Under the pieces are notes generated by a model. It was not told the origin of the DNA and ran no database searches. It saw only the letters and a program-made list of their open reading frames with translations. 64,000 nucleotides of DNA, taken from Actinomadura sp. DC4 (lineage in GTDB: Bacteria; Actinomycetota; Actinomycetes; Streptosporangiales; Streptosporangiaceae). Location of the stretch: assembly GCF_030406325.1 (NCBI RefSeq), contig NZ_JAUEQY010000012.1, forward strand, positions 124,001 to 188,000. The letters are read 5' to 3'. Position 1 is the stretch's first letter. Each line of letters opens with the position of its first letter. Of the stretch, positions 23,438-32,289 are shown piece after piece. The position numbers and the translations under genes are program-made.

Positions 23438-24862
23438 GTGGGAAGCGAAATCGGCGTTACCGGACTCGCCGTCATGGGCCAGAACCTCGCGCGCAACATC
23501 GCGCGCCGCGGTTTTCCTGTGGCGGTGCACAACCGGAGCGAGAGCCGTACGAAACATCTGATCGAACAACATGGGGACGAGGGCGACTTCACGCCCGCGA
23601 CCACCATCGAGGAGTTCGTCGCCGCGCTCGACCGGCCGCGCCGCATCGTGGTCATGGTCAAGGCGGGCAAGCCCGTCGACGCGGTGATCGGCGAGCTGGT
23701 GCCGCTGCTCGACAAGGGCGACATCATCATCGACGGCGGCAACTCCTACTTCGAGGACACCCGCCGGCGCGGAGCGGAGCTCGCCGAGCACGGCCTGCAC
23801 TTCCTCGGCACCGGCGTCTCCGGCGGCGAGGAGGGCGCGCTGCTCGGGCCGAGCATCATGCCCGGCGGGCCCAAGGACGCGTACGAGCCGGTCGAGGCCA
23901 TCCTGACGACGATCGCGGCGCAGGTGGACGGCACGCCGTGCTGCGCGCACATCGGCCCGGACGGCGCCGGACACTACGTCAAGATGGCGCACAACGGCAT
24001 CGAGTACGCCGACATGCAGCTCATCGCGGAGGCGTACGACCTGCTCACGAGCGCGGCCGGGCTGTCCGCGCCGGAGATCGCGCAGACCTTCGAGCAGTGG
24101 AACGAGGGCGACCTGGAGTCGTTCCTCATCGAGATCACCTCGAAGGTCCTCGGCCACACCGACGCCGCCACGGGCAAGCCGCTGGTCGATGTGATCCTCG
24201 ACCAGGCCGAGCAGAAGGGCACCGGCCGCTGGACCGCGCAGTCGGCCCTTGAGCTGGGCGTACCGGTCACGGCGATCACCGAGGCGGTCTACGCCCGCGC
24301 GCTGTCCTCTCGCAAGGACCAGCGGGTCCGCGCCTCCAAGATCCTGCCGGGCCCCGCCGCCGGCACGGCGCCGGAGGGCTTCGTCGACGCGGTGCGCGAC
24401 GCGCTGTACGCCTCCAAGGTGGTCGCGTACGCGCAGGGGTTCGAGCAGATGCGCGCGGCCTCGGAGGAGTACGACTGGAACGTCGACCCGGGCACCCTCG
24501 CCACCATCTGGCGCGGCGGCTGCATCATCCGGGCGCGGTTCCTCGACCGCATCAAGGAGGCGTACGAGCGCAGCCCCGAGCTGCCGAACCTCCTGCTGGA
24601 CGACTACTTCAGCGACGCGGTCGCGAACGCCCAGGGCGCCTGGCGCAAGGTCGTCCGCACCGCCGTCGACCTGGGCGTCCCGACGCCGGCCTTCTCGGCG
24701 TCCCTGGCCTACTACGACGGCTTCCGCCGCGAGCGCGGCCCGGCGTCGCTGATCCAGGGCCTGCGCGACTACTTCGGCGCGCACACCTACCGCCGCGTCG
24801 ACCGCGACGGCGCCTTCCACACCCTGTGGTCGGAGGACGGCAGCGAGGTCTCGGCCGACTGA
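23438..24862 (+). CDS. gnd: 6-phosphogluconate dehydrogenase, decarboxylating
   Basis: The 474-residue enzyme oxidatively decarboxylates 6-phosphogluconate to ribulose 5-phosphate with NADP+ (pentose phosphate pathway). Visible are the Rossmann start IGVTGLAVMGQNLARNIA, NADP-binding HNRSESRT, substrate signature GGNSYFEDT, FLGTGVSGGEEGA, catalytic KMAHNGIEYADMQ (Lys and Asn) and the C-terminal RDYFGAHTYRR. Length is typical of the long dimeric Gnd. The GTG start has only a weak purine run (CCGGGG). Confidence 0.95.
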   Translation: MGSEIGVTGLAVMGQNLARNIARRGFPVAVHNRSESRTKHLIEQHGDEGDFTPATTIEEFVAALDRPRRIVVMVKAGKPVDAVIGELVPLLDKGDIIIDGGNSYFEDTRRRGAELAEHGLHFLGTGVSGGEEGALLGPSIMPGGPKDAYEPVEAILTTIAAQVDGTPCCAHIGPDGAGHYVKMAHNGIEYADMQLIAEAYDLLTSAAGLSAPEIAQTFEQWNEGDLESFLIEITSKVLGHTDAATGKPLVDVILDQAEQKGTGRWTAQSALELGVPVTAITEAVYARALSSRKDQRVRASKILPGPAAGTAPEGFVDAVRDALYASKVVAYAQGFEQMRAASEEYDWNVDPGTLATIWRGGCIIRARFLDRIKEAYERSPELPNLLLDDYFSDAVANAQGAWRKVVRTAVDLGVPTPAFSASLAYYDGFRRERGPASLIQGLRDYFGAHTYRRVDRDGAFHTLWSEDGSEVSAD

Positions 24863-24882
24863 CGCGATCCCTGGCCGTGCGC

Positions 24883-25246
24883 TCAGCAAGGCATGATCGG
24901 CGCCGTGAACACCTGCACGGCCAGGGTCGGCAGCGGTGGCCCGCCCACCAGCAGGACGCGCCCGGTGATGGCGCCCACGGGCAGGAGCCGCCTGGGCCGC
25001 TGGGCCAGACCGTACGGCCCGCGCCGGTGACCGGAACACCACGACCCGTCCCTCGCGCCAGACGGGCTTGAGCGTGCTCAGTGACGTCAGGGCGTCGACG
25101 ACCTGGTCACGCATGAGCGGCACGTAGACGGTCCGGCCGTCCTTCAGGTCGACCCTCAAGAGCCTCCGGCGGCCGAACCACAACGTCTGCCACCGGTACC
25201 GGCGGCGGGCCACGGACGGATCAAGCCCGATCGCCGTGAGCGGCAC
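24883..25246 (-). pseudogene. Frameshifted small gene of unknown function
   Basis: Two coding-like pieces lie in adjacent frames. The first (from GTG 25246) reads RRRYRWQTLWFGRRRLLRVD, then DGRTVYVPLMRDQVVDALTS and VWREGRVVVFR. The second, ending at the TGA at 24883-24885, reads GPYGLAQRPRRLLPVGAITG, then LPTLAVQVFTAPIMPC. They join if one base is removed near 25020. The original product would be about 120 residues; I do not recognise it. A sequencing error would also explain the break. No other gene explains this stretch. Confidence 0.35.
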
Positions 25247-25293
25247 CAACGGCGTCTTCGTCCTCGCGGCGCTCGCCGAGCCGGGGCGCACGC

Positions 25294-25479
25294 GAGGAGG
25301 CCGTCGGCCTGCACAGCACCGCCCTGACGGCCGTCTCCGCCTCTGTCACGGGCTTCCGCGTCGACGGGTGGGGCGTCCGCCGGTCGTTCGCCATCACGGG
25401 TCTGGCCGGCATCGGCCTGGTCACGTTCGCCGTTCCGCTCTGGCGGTGTGCCGCACGTCGTGAGGAGATGAGACCTTGA
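25294..25479 (+). pseudogene. Remnant of a membrane protein C-terminus (MFS-like)
   Basis: One frame reads EEAVGLHSTALTAVSASVTG, a break-free helix SFAITGLAGIGLVTFAVPLW, then RCAARREEMRP and a stop at 25477-25479. It looks like the last membrane helix and basic tail of a major-facilitator or similar transporter whose body has been lost; no start codon or ribosome binding site precedes it. It overlaps nothing coding on the other strand beyond 25246. The call rests on appearance only. Confidence 0.3.
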
Positions 25480-25511
25480 CCGCTCGGAGCGGCTTCACTA
25501 CTTTTTCACTG

Positions 25512-25530
25512 GTTAGGAAGCTTTCCTAAC
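25512..25530 (+). promoter_or_regulatory. Palindromic operator upstream of the GH9 gene
   Basis: GTTAGGAAGCTTTCCTAAC has perfect 8-bp arms around GCT and lies 31 bases before the start codon. From memory it resembles the AGGAAA/TTTCCT palindrome bound by the ROK-family repressor CsnR at streptomycete chitosanase promoters. A ROK protein is encoded 5.5 kb downstream. Confidence 0.6.
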
Positions 25531-25561
25531 TTGGCTCGGGGCCGACAGACGGGGTACCGCC

Positions 25562-27412
25562 ATGCGACTCGCAGCAGCCGCCGTGATCCTTCTCATCTCC
25601 ACCGCAGGGGCCGCCTGCGGTGACGGCCGGGACGCCGCCTCCCAGAGCACCGCCAAGATCGCCGGCTTCATCCGCGTCGACCAGGTCGGCTACGCCGCGA
25701 CCGAGACCAAGCAGGCCTACCTCATGACGACCGCCCCCGCCGCCGGCGCCCGGTTCACGGTCACCGACGCGCGCAGCGGGCGTACCGTGCTCGAAAAGAC
25801 CGCCGGCCCGCGCCTCGGCTCGTGGAACTCCGCCTACCCCGACGTCTACGCCCTCGACCTCACCCGCCTGCGCCGCCCCGGCACGTACCGCGTCCGCGCC
25901 GCGGGCGACGTCTCGCCCCCGTTCCGCGTCGGCGGTACGGCGATGTTCCGCAGGCCCGCCGACGACGCGGCCGCCTTCTTCGGCACCCAGCGTGACGGCG
26001 CGGACGTGATCCCCGGCGAGCCGCGCCGCAGGCCCTCACACCTCAATGACCGTACGGCGAAGGTCTACGCCCGCCCGGCCTTCACCGGGTCCGACACCGA
26101 CGAGATCGCCGGGAGCCTCACCAAGATCGGCGGTCCGGTCGACGTCGAGGGCGGCTGGTTCGACGCCGGCGATTTCCTGAAGTTCACCCACACCGCGGCC
26201 TTCGCCGACACGCTCCTGTGGGCCGCGCGCCGCGACGGCGGTCCCGACCCGCGCGTCGAGGCCGAGGCGCGGCACGGCCGGGACTGGCTCACCAAGATGT
26301 GGGACGGGAAGACGCTCTACCTCCAGGTGGGCATCGGCTCCGGCAACGCCAAGGGGACGTTCGTCGGCGACCACGACACCTGGCGGCTCCCCGAGCGGGA
26401 CGACGCCGACCGGGCCAAAGGACATGAGTACCTCCGCAGCCGGCCCGTCTTCCGCGCCAACGCCCCCGGCAAGCCGATCAGCCCCAACCTCGCGGGCCGG
26501 GTGAGCGCGGCGTTCGCGCTCGCCGCCCAGGTGGAGGACCCGCGCCGGGCCCGTACGGACCTGGCCACCGCCGCGCGGATCTACGCGATGGCGAAGACCA
26601 CCCACGTCGGGCGGCTCGACACCGGCCTGCCGCACGCCTTCTACCCCGAGGACGCCTGGCACGACGACATGGAGCTGGGCGGCGCCGAGCTCGCCCTGGC
26701 CGCGCGGCGCCTCGGCGACCCGCGGGCCGCGACCTGGCTGGACCAGGCGGCGAAGTGGGCCGGGCAGTACATCGCCCACGACTCCGGCAAGGACACCTTC
26801 AACCTCTACGACGTGAGCGCCCTCGCCCACGCCGACCTCGTACGCGCCGGCCGCGGACGGCTGAACACCGGGAAGCTGATCGCGGACCTGCGCGCCCAGC
26901 TGAACGCCGGAGCGAACAAGGCCGCCGCCGACCCGTTCCACGCCGGAGCGGTCTACACCGACTTCGACTCGGTGCCGCACGCCTTCGGGCTCGTCGCCAC
27001 GGCACGCCTGTACGGCGCCGTGTCCGGCGACCGGCGCTATGACGCCTTCGCGACCGCGCAGCGCGGCTGGGTCCTCGGTGCGAACGCCTGGGGCACGTCC
27101 TTCATGGTGGGGGAGGGCACGGAGTTCGAGCGCTGCCCGCAGCACGTCGTCGCCAACCTGAGCGGTCTCGCGAACGGCGCGGTCGTCAACGGGCCCAACG
27201 GCACGCCGGTGTTCGAGGACGGCCTCGACGACTACCTGGACGGCATGAACCACTGCCCGCCGGACGGCGTGGACGCGAACGCCCGGTTCACCGGACACGG
27301 CAGCCGGTACGTCGACGACGTGCGCTCGTGGCAGACCTCCGAACCGGCCGACGACTTCACCGCGCTCGGTCTCTACGCCCTGACTCTGACCGCCGCCGGG
27401 GGAGGGCGTTGA
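25562..27412 (+). CDS. Glycoside hydrolase family 9 lipoprotein (endoglucanase-like)
   Basis: The 616-residue secreted lipoprotein has lipobox AGAAC (cysteine about residue 19). An N-terminal Ig-like CelD_N domain (about 35-125: IRVDQVGYAATETKQAYLM) precedes an (alpha/alpha)6 catalytic domain. The catalytic base motif GGWFDAGDFLKF gives D201 and D204, and the general acid is E594 in SEPADDF near the C-terminus. GH9 enzymes with CelD_N cleave beta-1,4-glucans, some acting on xyloglucan or chito-oligosaccharides. No carbohydrate-binding module is attached. It sits upstream of a sugar ABC transporter and probably feeds it. Confidence 0.85.
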   Translation: MRLAAAAVILLISTAGAACGDGRDAASQSTAKIAGFIRVDQVGYAATETKQAYLMTTAPAAGARFTVTDARSGRTVLEKTAGPRLGSWNSAYPDVYALDLTRLRRPGTYRVRAAGDVSPPFRVGGTAMFRRPADDAAAFFGTQRDGADVIPGEPRRRPSHLNDRTAKVYARPAFTGSDTDEIAGSLTKIGGPVDVEGGWFDAGDFLKFTHTAAFADTLLWAARRDGGPDPRVEAEARHGRDWLTKMWDGKTLYLQVGIGSGNAKGTFVGDHDTWRLPERDDADRAKGHEYLRSRPVFRANAPGKPISPNLAGRVSAAFALAAQVEDPRRARTDLATAARIYAMAKTTHVGRLDTGLPHAFYPEDAWHDDMELGGAELALAARRLGDPRAATWLDQAAKWAGQYIAHDSGKDTFNLYDVSALAHADLVRAGRGRLNTGKLIADLRAQLNAGANKAAADPFHAGAVYTDFDSVPHAFGLVATARLYGAVSGDRRYDAFATAQRGWVLGANAWGTSFMVGEGTEFERCPQHVVANLSGLANGAVVNGPNGTPVFEDGLDDYLDGMNHCPPDGVDANARFTGHGSRYVDDVRSWQTSEPADDFTALGLYALTLTAAGGGR

Positions 27413-27658
27413 GGGTCGCGGCCTGCACGGGCGTACGGCCCTCGCTGGGGTCCGTTCCGATGACTGTTCTGACTCACGTTGTCATAGGTACGGCCTGCGG
27501 AAACACCCGGACGACCTCCTTTCAGGCGGTGGTCACTTCGGGTCGCCGGGACGCTCCGTTGCGTTATGTGACGATCAGATTTCGATGTCGTAACCGTCCC
27601 ATGTCTCCCCCTTTGGGGCCCTATACGCGGCAGCTCGCGAGGAATACGTTGTGCGCCC

Positions 27659-27672
27659 AAACAAAACTGTTT
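27659..27672 (+). promoter_or_regulatory. Inverted repeat upstream of the sugar-binding protein gene
   Basis: AAACA-AAAC-TGTTT lies 27 bases before GTG 27700 in an AT-rich patch of an otherwise GC-rich leader. It could be the operator for the ROK regulator at the end of the same operon; the half-sites differ from the GH9 palindrome, so a second regulator is possible. Confidence 0.35.
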
Positions 27673-27699
27673 CCTGGGGAGCTTGGAGAAGGTGTCGAC

Positions 27700-28791
27700 G
27701 TGAGATTGAAGCGCACGGCGTGTATCGCGGCGATCGCGGCCATGGCGACGACGGGTCTGGCGGCCTGTGGCAGTGGCGACGACGACAGCAGCAAGGGCGG
27801 CGGTTCCACCGGCGCGGCAAAGATCAAGGGCAAGGTCGGGGTCATCCTTCCCGACACCAAGTCCTCCGTTCGCTGGGAGAGCTTCGACCGTCCGGTCCTG
27901 ACCGCGGCGTTCAAGCAGGCCGGCATCCCTGCCGACATCCAGAACGCCGAGGGTGACAAGCAGCGCATGCAGACCATCGCCGACCAGATGATCACGAACG
28001 GCGTGACCATCCTGGCGATCGTCAACCTCGACTCCAACTCCGGCGCGGCCATCGAGAGCAAGGCCAAGCAGCAGGGTGTCCAGACGATCGACTACGACCG
28101 TCTCACCCTCGGCGGCTCCGCCGACTACTACGTGTCCTTCGACGGTGTCGAGGTCGGCCGTACGCAGGGCGCCGGCCTGCAGAAGTGCCTCGGCGACAAG
28201 GCCTCGAACATCGTCTACCTCGACGGCTCGCCGACGGACAACAACGCCACCCTGTTCAAGCAGGGCGCGCACGAGGTCCTCGACAAGGTGACCAACTACA
28301 AGAAGGTCGCCGAGCAGGCCATCCCCGACTGGGACAACCAGAAGGCCGCGACGACCTTCGAGCAGATCTACACCCAGCAGAAGGGCAAGATCGACGGCGT
28401 CCTCGCCGCCAATGACGGCCTGGGCCAGGCCGCGATCTCGATCCTGAAGAAGAACAACGACAAGATCCCGGTCACCGGCCAGGACGCCACGCCGCAGGGT
28501 CTGCAGAACATCCTCGACGGCACCCAGTGCATGACGGTCTACAAGCCGAACAAGCAGGAGGCCGACAGCCTCGTCAGCGTCGTGACCGCGCTGGCCAAGG
28601 GCCAGAAGCCGCAGACGACCGCGACCGCCAACGACCCGGTCGGAAAGCGGAACGTGCCCTCGATCCTGCTCAAGCCGATCGGCATCTTCAAGGACAACGT
28701 CAAGGACGTCATCACCGACGGTGGCGTGAAGGCCTCCGACGTCTGCAAGGGTTCCTACGCCGCCAAGTGCACGGCAGCCGGAATCAAGTGA
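27700..28791 (+). CDS. Sugar ABC transporter substrate-binding lipoprotein (xylose/ribose type)
   Basis: The 363-residue protein has a signal peptide with lipobox GLAAC (cysteine about residue 22) and a Peripla_BP_4 fold: KGKVGVILPDTKSSVRWESF, then VTILAIVNLDSNSGAAIESK, DYDRLTLGGSADYYVSFDGV and KIDGVLAANDGLGQAAI. This matches XylF-like binding proteins for D-xylose or related pentoses. GTG 27700 has GGAGAAGG upstream. A 287-base leader without genes precedes it. A strong hairpin separates it from the ATPase gene. Confidence 0.9.
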   Translation: MRLKRTACIAAIAAMATTGLAACGSGDDDSSKGGGSTGAAKIKGKVGVILPDTKSSVRWESFDRPVLTAAFKQAGIPADIQNAEGDKQRMQTIADQMITNGVTILAIVNLDSNSGAAIESKAKQQGVQTIDYDRLTLGGSADYYVSFDGVEVGRTQGAGLQKCLGDKASNIVYLDGSPTDNNATLFKQGAHEVLDKVTNYKKVAEQAIPDWDNQKAATTFEQIYTQQKGKIDGVLAANDGLGQAAISILKKNNDKIPVTGQDATPQGLQNILDGTQCMTVYKPNKQEADSLVSVVTALAKGQKPQTTATANDPVGKRNVPSILLKPIGIFKDNVKDVITDGGVKASDVCKGSYAAKCTAAGIK

Positions 28792-28798
28792 CGTGAGT

Positions 28799-28830
28799 GG
28801 GGTGCCCGGGCCAATGTGCCCGGGCACCCC
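28799..28830 (+). terminator. 12-bp perfect hairpin between binding-protein and ATPase genes
   Basis: GGGGTGCCCGGG (28799-28810) and CCCGGGCACCCC (28819-28830) flank an 8-base loop, seven bases after the binding-protein stop. No T-tract follows. Such intra-operon hairpins usually attenuate or protect the upstream message, giving more binding protein than membrane components. Confidence 0.65.
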
Positions 28831-28868
28831 GTTCGCTTGGCTGGAGTCGTTTGAGGGAGTTGCAAGCG

Positions 28869-29654
28869 TTGTCTGAGAACGGAACCCCCGCCCTCGAGCT
28901 GGTGGGTATCAACAAGAGCTTCGGAGCCGTTCACGTGCTCCACGACGTCGATCTGGCCGTCTATCCCGGTCAGGTGACCGCGCTGATCGGCGACAACGGC
29001 GCGGGCAAGTCGACGCTCATCAAAAGCATCGCCGGGATCTACCCGGTGGACTCCGGCCGCATCCTCTTCGAGGGCAACGAAGTCCACATCGGCAGCCCGA
29101 AAGACGCCGCCGACCTCGGCATCGAGATCGTTTACCAGGATCTCGCCCTCGCCGACAACCTCGACATCGCGCAGAACATGTTCCTCGGCCGTGAGCGCAA
29201 GAGGGGCATCGTCCTGGACGAGGCGTCCATGGAACAAGCCGCACGCGACACTCTCGCGCGGCTCTCGGTGCGCACGGTCAGCTCGGTCCGCCAGCTCGTC
29301 GCGAGCCTGTCCGGTGGCCAGCGGCAGACGGTGGCGATCGCCAAGGCCGTGCTGTGGGAGTCGAAGGTGGTCGTGCTCGACGAGCCGACCGCCGCGCTGG
29401 GCGTCGCCCAGACCCGGCAGGTCCTGGACCTCGTCCGGCGCCTCGCCGAGACCGGCCACGGCGTCGTACTGGTATCGCACAACATGAACGACGTGTTCGA
29501 GGTCGCGGACCGGATCACCACCCTGTACCTCGGCCGTGTGGCCGCCGACGTCAAGCGTTCCGACGTCACCCACAGCCAGGTGGTCGAGCTCATGACCATG
29601 GGCCGTTCCGGTGATCTCGGCCTCGCGCCCTCGACCGCCGCCGAAAGCATCTGA
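28869..29654 (+). CDS. Sugar ABC transporter ATP-binding protein, single domain
   Basis: The 261-residue ATPase has Walker A GDNGAGKST, the Q-loop region GIEIVYQDLALADN, signature SLSGGQRQ, Walker B VVVLDEPTAALG and switch histidine LVSHNM. It resembles one half of XylG/RbsA, which normally carry two fused ATPase domains (about 500 residues); here a homodimer is expected, as in FrcA. TTG 28869 is chosen for GAGGGAG ten bases upstream. The permease gene follows after 10 bases. Confidence 0.9.
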   Translation: MSENGTPALELVGINKSFGAVHVLHDVDLAVYPGQVTALIGDNGAGKSTLIKSIAGIYPVDSGRILFEGNEVHIGSPKDAADLGIEIVYQDLALADNLDIAQNMFLGRERKRGIVLDEASMEQAARDTLARLSVRTVSSVRQLVASLSGGQRQTVAIAKAVLWESKVVVLDEPTAALGVAQTRQVLDLVRRLAETGHGVVLVSHNMNDVFEVADRITTLYLGRVAADVKRSDVTHSQVVELMTMGRSGDLGLAPSTAAESI

Positions 29655-29664
29655 GGTTCCCCGA

Positions 29665-31011
29665 ATGTCCACCGAAACCCCCCGGCCGACCGACACGGCC
29701 GACACGGGCGACGCAGCCGGTACGGCCGACGAGACGGTCACCGACTCAGCCCCCGCGGCGCAGAGCATGGCCGGCTCCGACTTCTCCACCGACACGCGTA
29801 CGCAGACGGTGTCGACGGCGATCGACGGCTACGTCGTCAAGCTGCGCTCCGGCGACCTCGGCGCGCTGCCCGCGATCTTCGGGCTCGTCGTCCTGATCAT
29901 CTTGTTCTACGGGCTGCGCCCGGAGACCTTCCTCTCCAAGTTCAACCTCGCCAACCTGCTCGTGCAGGCGCTGCCGGTCACCATCCTCGCCATGGGCCTG
30001 GTGTTCGTGCTGCTGCTCGGCGAGATCGACCTGTCCGCCGGCGTCGCGAGCGGCGCCTGTGCCGCGGTGATGGCCAAGCTCATGGTCGACAGCGGCGTGA
30101 ACTGGGTGCTCGCCGTGCTCGCGGCCGCCGCGACCGGCCTGCTCATCGGCCTGCTGATCGGCGCGCTCGTCGCCATCGTCCGCATTCCATCGTTCGTCGT
30201 GACACTGGCGTTGTTCCTCGGCCTGCAGGGCATCGCGCTGAAGCTGATCGGCGAGGGCGGCACCGTCCCGATCCACGACAAGGTCATCTACGCGCTGGCC
30301 AACAAGTACATGCCGGTCTGGCTGGGCTGGACCCTCGCGGTCGCCGTCGCGCTCCTCTACGCGGGCATCCAGCTCCTCCGCTGGCAGCGGCAGAACGCCA
30401 AGGGCCTGTCCCGCCGTCCGCTCGCCCTGGTCATGGTCCAGGTCGCGCTCGTCGCCGTCGCCCTCCTCGGCGGCGCGTACGTGCTGAACCTCAACCGGGC
30501 ACGCACGCCGCTCGCGCCGTTCTTCGGCGGTGTGCCCTGGGGCGTGCCGCTCGTCGCGGTACTGCTGATCATCTGCACGTTCGTGCTGGGCCGCACGAGC
30601 TACGGACGGCACCTGTACGCCGTCGGTGGCAACGCCGAGGCCGCTCGCCGGGCCGGCATCAACGTGACCCGGCTCCGCATGTCCGTGTTCATGATCTGCT
30701 CCGTGCTGGCGGCGGTCAGCGGCATCGTCGCCGCCTCCCGCCTCAACTCGGTGACGCCGGACGCGGGCGCGGGCAACACGCTGCTGTACGCGGTCGGCGC
30801 CGCGGTCATCGGCGGTACGAGCCTGTTCGGCGGCAAGGGCAAGGCACGAGACGCGATCCTCGGTGGTCTCGTCATCGCGATCATCGACAACGGCCTGGGT
30901 CTGCTCGGTGCCAAGGCATACCTCAACTACCTGATCACCGGAGGCTTTCTGCTGCTCGCCGCGAGCATCGACGCGCTGGCCCGGCGTCGCCGCTCCGCGA
31001 CCGGCCGCTGA
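29665..31011 (+). CDS. Sugar ABC transporter permease (XylH/RbsC family)
   Basis: The 448-residue protein has an unusually long acidic, Thr/Ala-rich N-terminus of about 60 residues, then ten or more membrane segments of the BPD_transp_2 family. Hallmarks are VFVLLLGEIDLSAGV, IPSFVVTLALFLGLQGIAL, YAVGGNAEAARRAGINV and AVIGGTSLFGGKG, all shared with xylose and ribose permeases. It completes the transporter with the two preceding genes. The extra central segments between about residues 220 and 300 are typical of XylH. Confidence 0.9.
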   Translation: MSTETPRPTDTADTGDAAGTADETVTDSAPAAQSMAGSDFSTDTRTQTVSTAIDGYVVKLRSGDLGALPAIFGLVVLIILFYGLRPETFLSKFNLANLLVQALPVTILAMGLVFVLLLGEIDLSAGVASGACAAVMAKLMVDSGVNWVLAVLAAAATGLLIGLLIGALVAIVRIPSFVVTLALFLGLQGIALKLIGEGGTVPIHDKVIYALANKYMPVWLGWTLAVAVALLYAGIQLLRWQRQNAKGLSRRPLALVMVQVALVAVALLGGAYVLNLNRARTPLAPFFGGVPWGVPLVAVLLIICTFVLGRTSYGRHLYAVGGNAEAARRAGINVTRLRMSVFMICSVLAAVSGIVAASRLNSVTPDAGAGNTLLYAVGAAVIGGTSLFGGKGKARDAILGGLVIAIIDNGLGLLGAKAYLNYLITGGFLLLAASIDALARRRRSATGR

Positions 31012-31028
31012 ACGCCGAGGGCGTTCTC

Positions 31029-32234
31029 GTGACGCGTCGGCGCATCCGCGGGTCGACTCAGGACGACGTTCGCCGGCACAACCTCGGGACGATCCTGACC
31101 GAGGTGCACCGGCACGGCTACCGCTCACGGGCCCTGCTCACCGCGGAGATGGGGCTGAACCGCAGCACCATCGGCGACCTGGTCGCCGAGCTGACGGAGG
31201 CCGGGCTCGTCCTGCAGCGCTCGGCGAGCGCCCAGGGACGGGCCGGCCGCCCGTCGCTCGAGGTGGTCCCGGTTCCCGAGGGCGCGTACGTGCTCGCCGT
31301 CGACCTCGGCGTGCGCCACCTGGCGGTGGCGCGCGTCGGGCTCGGCGGCGACGTGCTCGACCGCGTCGACGTGGAGTCCGGGCGCGACTGGAGCGACCTG
31401 GACATCACCGTCGAGGCGATCGCCGACACGTGCCGGCGGCTGCGCCTGGCCGCGCCGGACGGCTCACGCTGCGTCGGCGTGGGCCTTTCGGTACCGGGCG
31501 TCGTACGGCACGAGGACGGCCTCCTGCGGTTCGCCCCGAACCTCGGCTGGATCGACCTGCCGCTCGGCGCCCGGCTGAGCGAACGGCTCGACCTGCCGGC
31601 GGTGATCGCCAACGACGCCGACCTGGGCGCGCTCGCCGAACACTGGCGCGGCGTCGCGGTCGGATACGAACACGTCGTCGTGGTCTCGGGCGAGATCGGC
31701 ATCGGCGGCGGGATCCTGGTCGGCGGCCGTCCGCTGCGTGGCCGGGGCGGGTACGCGGGTGAGATCGGCCATCTGCGGGTGAACCCGGACGGGCGGCCCT
31801 GCCTCTGCGGCTCGTCCGGCTGCCTGGAGACCGAGATCGGCGCGGACGCCCTGCTGCGCGCGGCCGGCCGGCCGCAGGGCAGCGGCATGGACGCCTACCG
31901 TGACGTCCTGTCCCAGGTGGCGGCGGGGGACGAGGACTCGATCGCCGCGGCCGCCCAGGTCGCCCGCTGGCTGGGCGTCGGAGTCGGCATCCTGGTGAAC
32001 ACCTTCAACCCGGACATCGTCATCCTCGGCGGCCCGCTGGGCGAGCTGTACCTGGCGACGAAGGACATCGTGGAAGAGGCCGCCGCGCAGTCGTCCCTGG
32101 TGGCCCCACGCGAACAGGTACGCCTGGCCGCCTCGGCCCTGGGCCCGGACGCCCAGATCGTCGGCGCCGCCGAACTGGCCTTCGAGCCGCTGCTCGAAGA
32201 CCCGATCGGCACCCTGACCCGCCGCGCCGCCTGA
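31029..32234 (+). CDS. ROK family transcriptional regulator (XylR/CsnR-like)
   Basis: The 401-residue protein has an N-terminal winged helix (about 15-75: GTILTEVHRHGYRSRALLTA, GLNRSTIGDLVAELTEAG) and a ROK sugar-kinase-like domain. The ROK signature EIGHLRVNPDGRPCLCGSSG and zinc motif CLCGSSGCLE are intact, as is VIANDADLGALAEHW. It should bind a sugar and control the preceding transporter, and perhaps the GH9 gene. GTG 31029 is 17 bases after the permease stop, so it belongs to the same operon. Confidence 0.9.
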   Translation: MTRRRIRGSTQDDVRRHNLGTILTEVHRHGYRSRALLTAEMGLNRSTIGDLVAELTEAGLVLQRSASAQGRAGRPSLEVVPVPEGAYVLAVDLGVRHLAVARVGLGGDVLDRVDVESGRDWSDLDITVEAIADTCRRLRLAAPDGSRCVGVGLSVPGVVRHEDGLLRFAPNLGWIDLPLGARLSERLDLPAVIANDADLGALAEHWRGVAVGYEHVVVVSGEIGIGGGILVGGRPLRGRGGYAGEIGHLRVNPDGRPCLCGSSGCLETEIGADALLRAAGRPQGSGMDAYRDVLSQVAAGDEDSIAAAAQVARWLGVGVGILVNTFNPDIVILGGPLGELYLATKDIVEEAAAQSSLVAPREQVRLAASALGPDAQIVGAAELAFEPLLEDPIGTLTRRAA

Positions 32235-32289
32235 CCACCGCGCCGCGCGTGACCGGCTTCCGCGTGATCACGACCCTGTGGCCCCCGGC

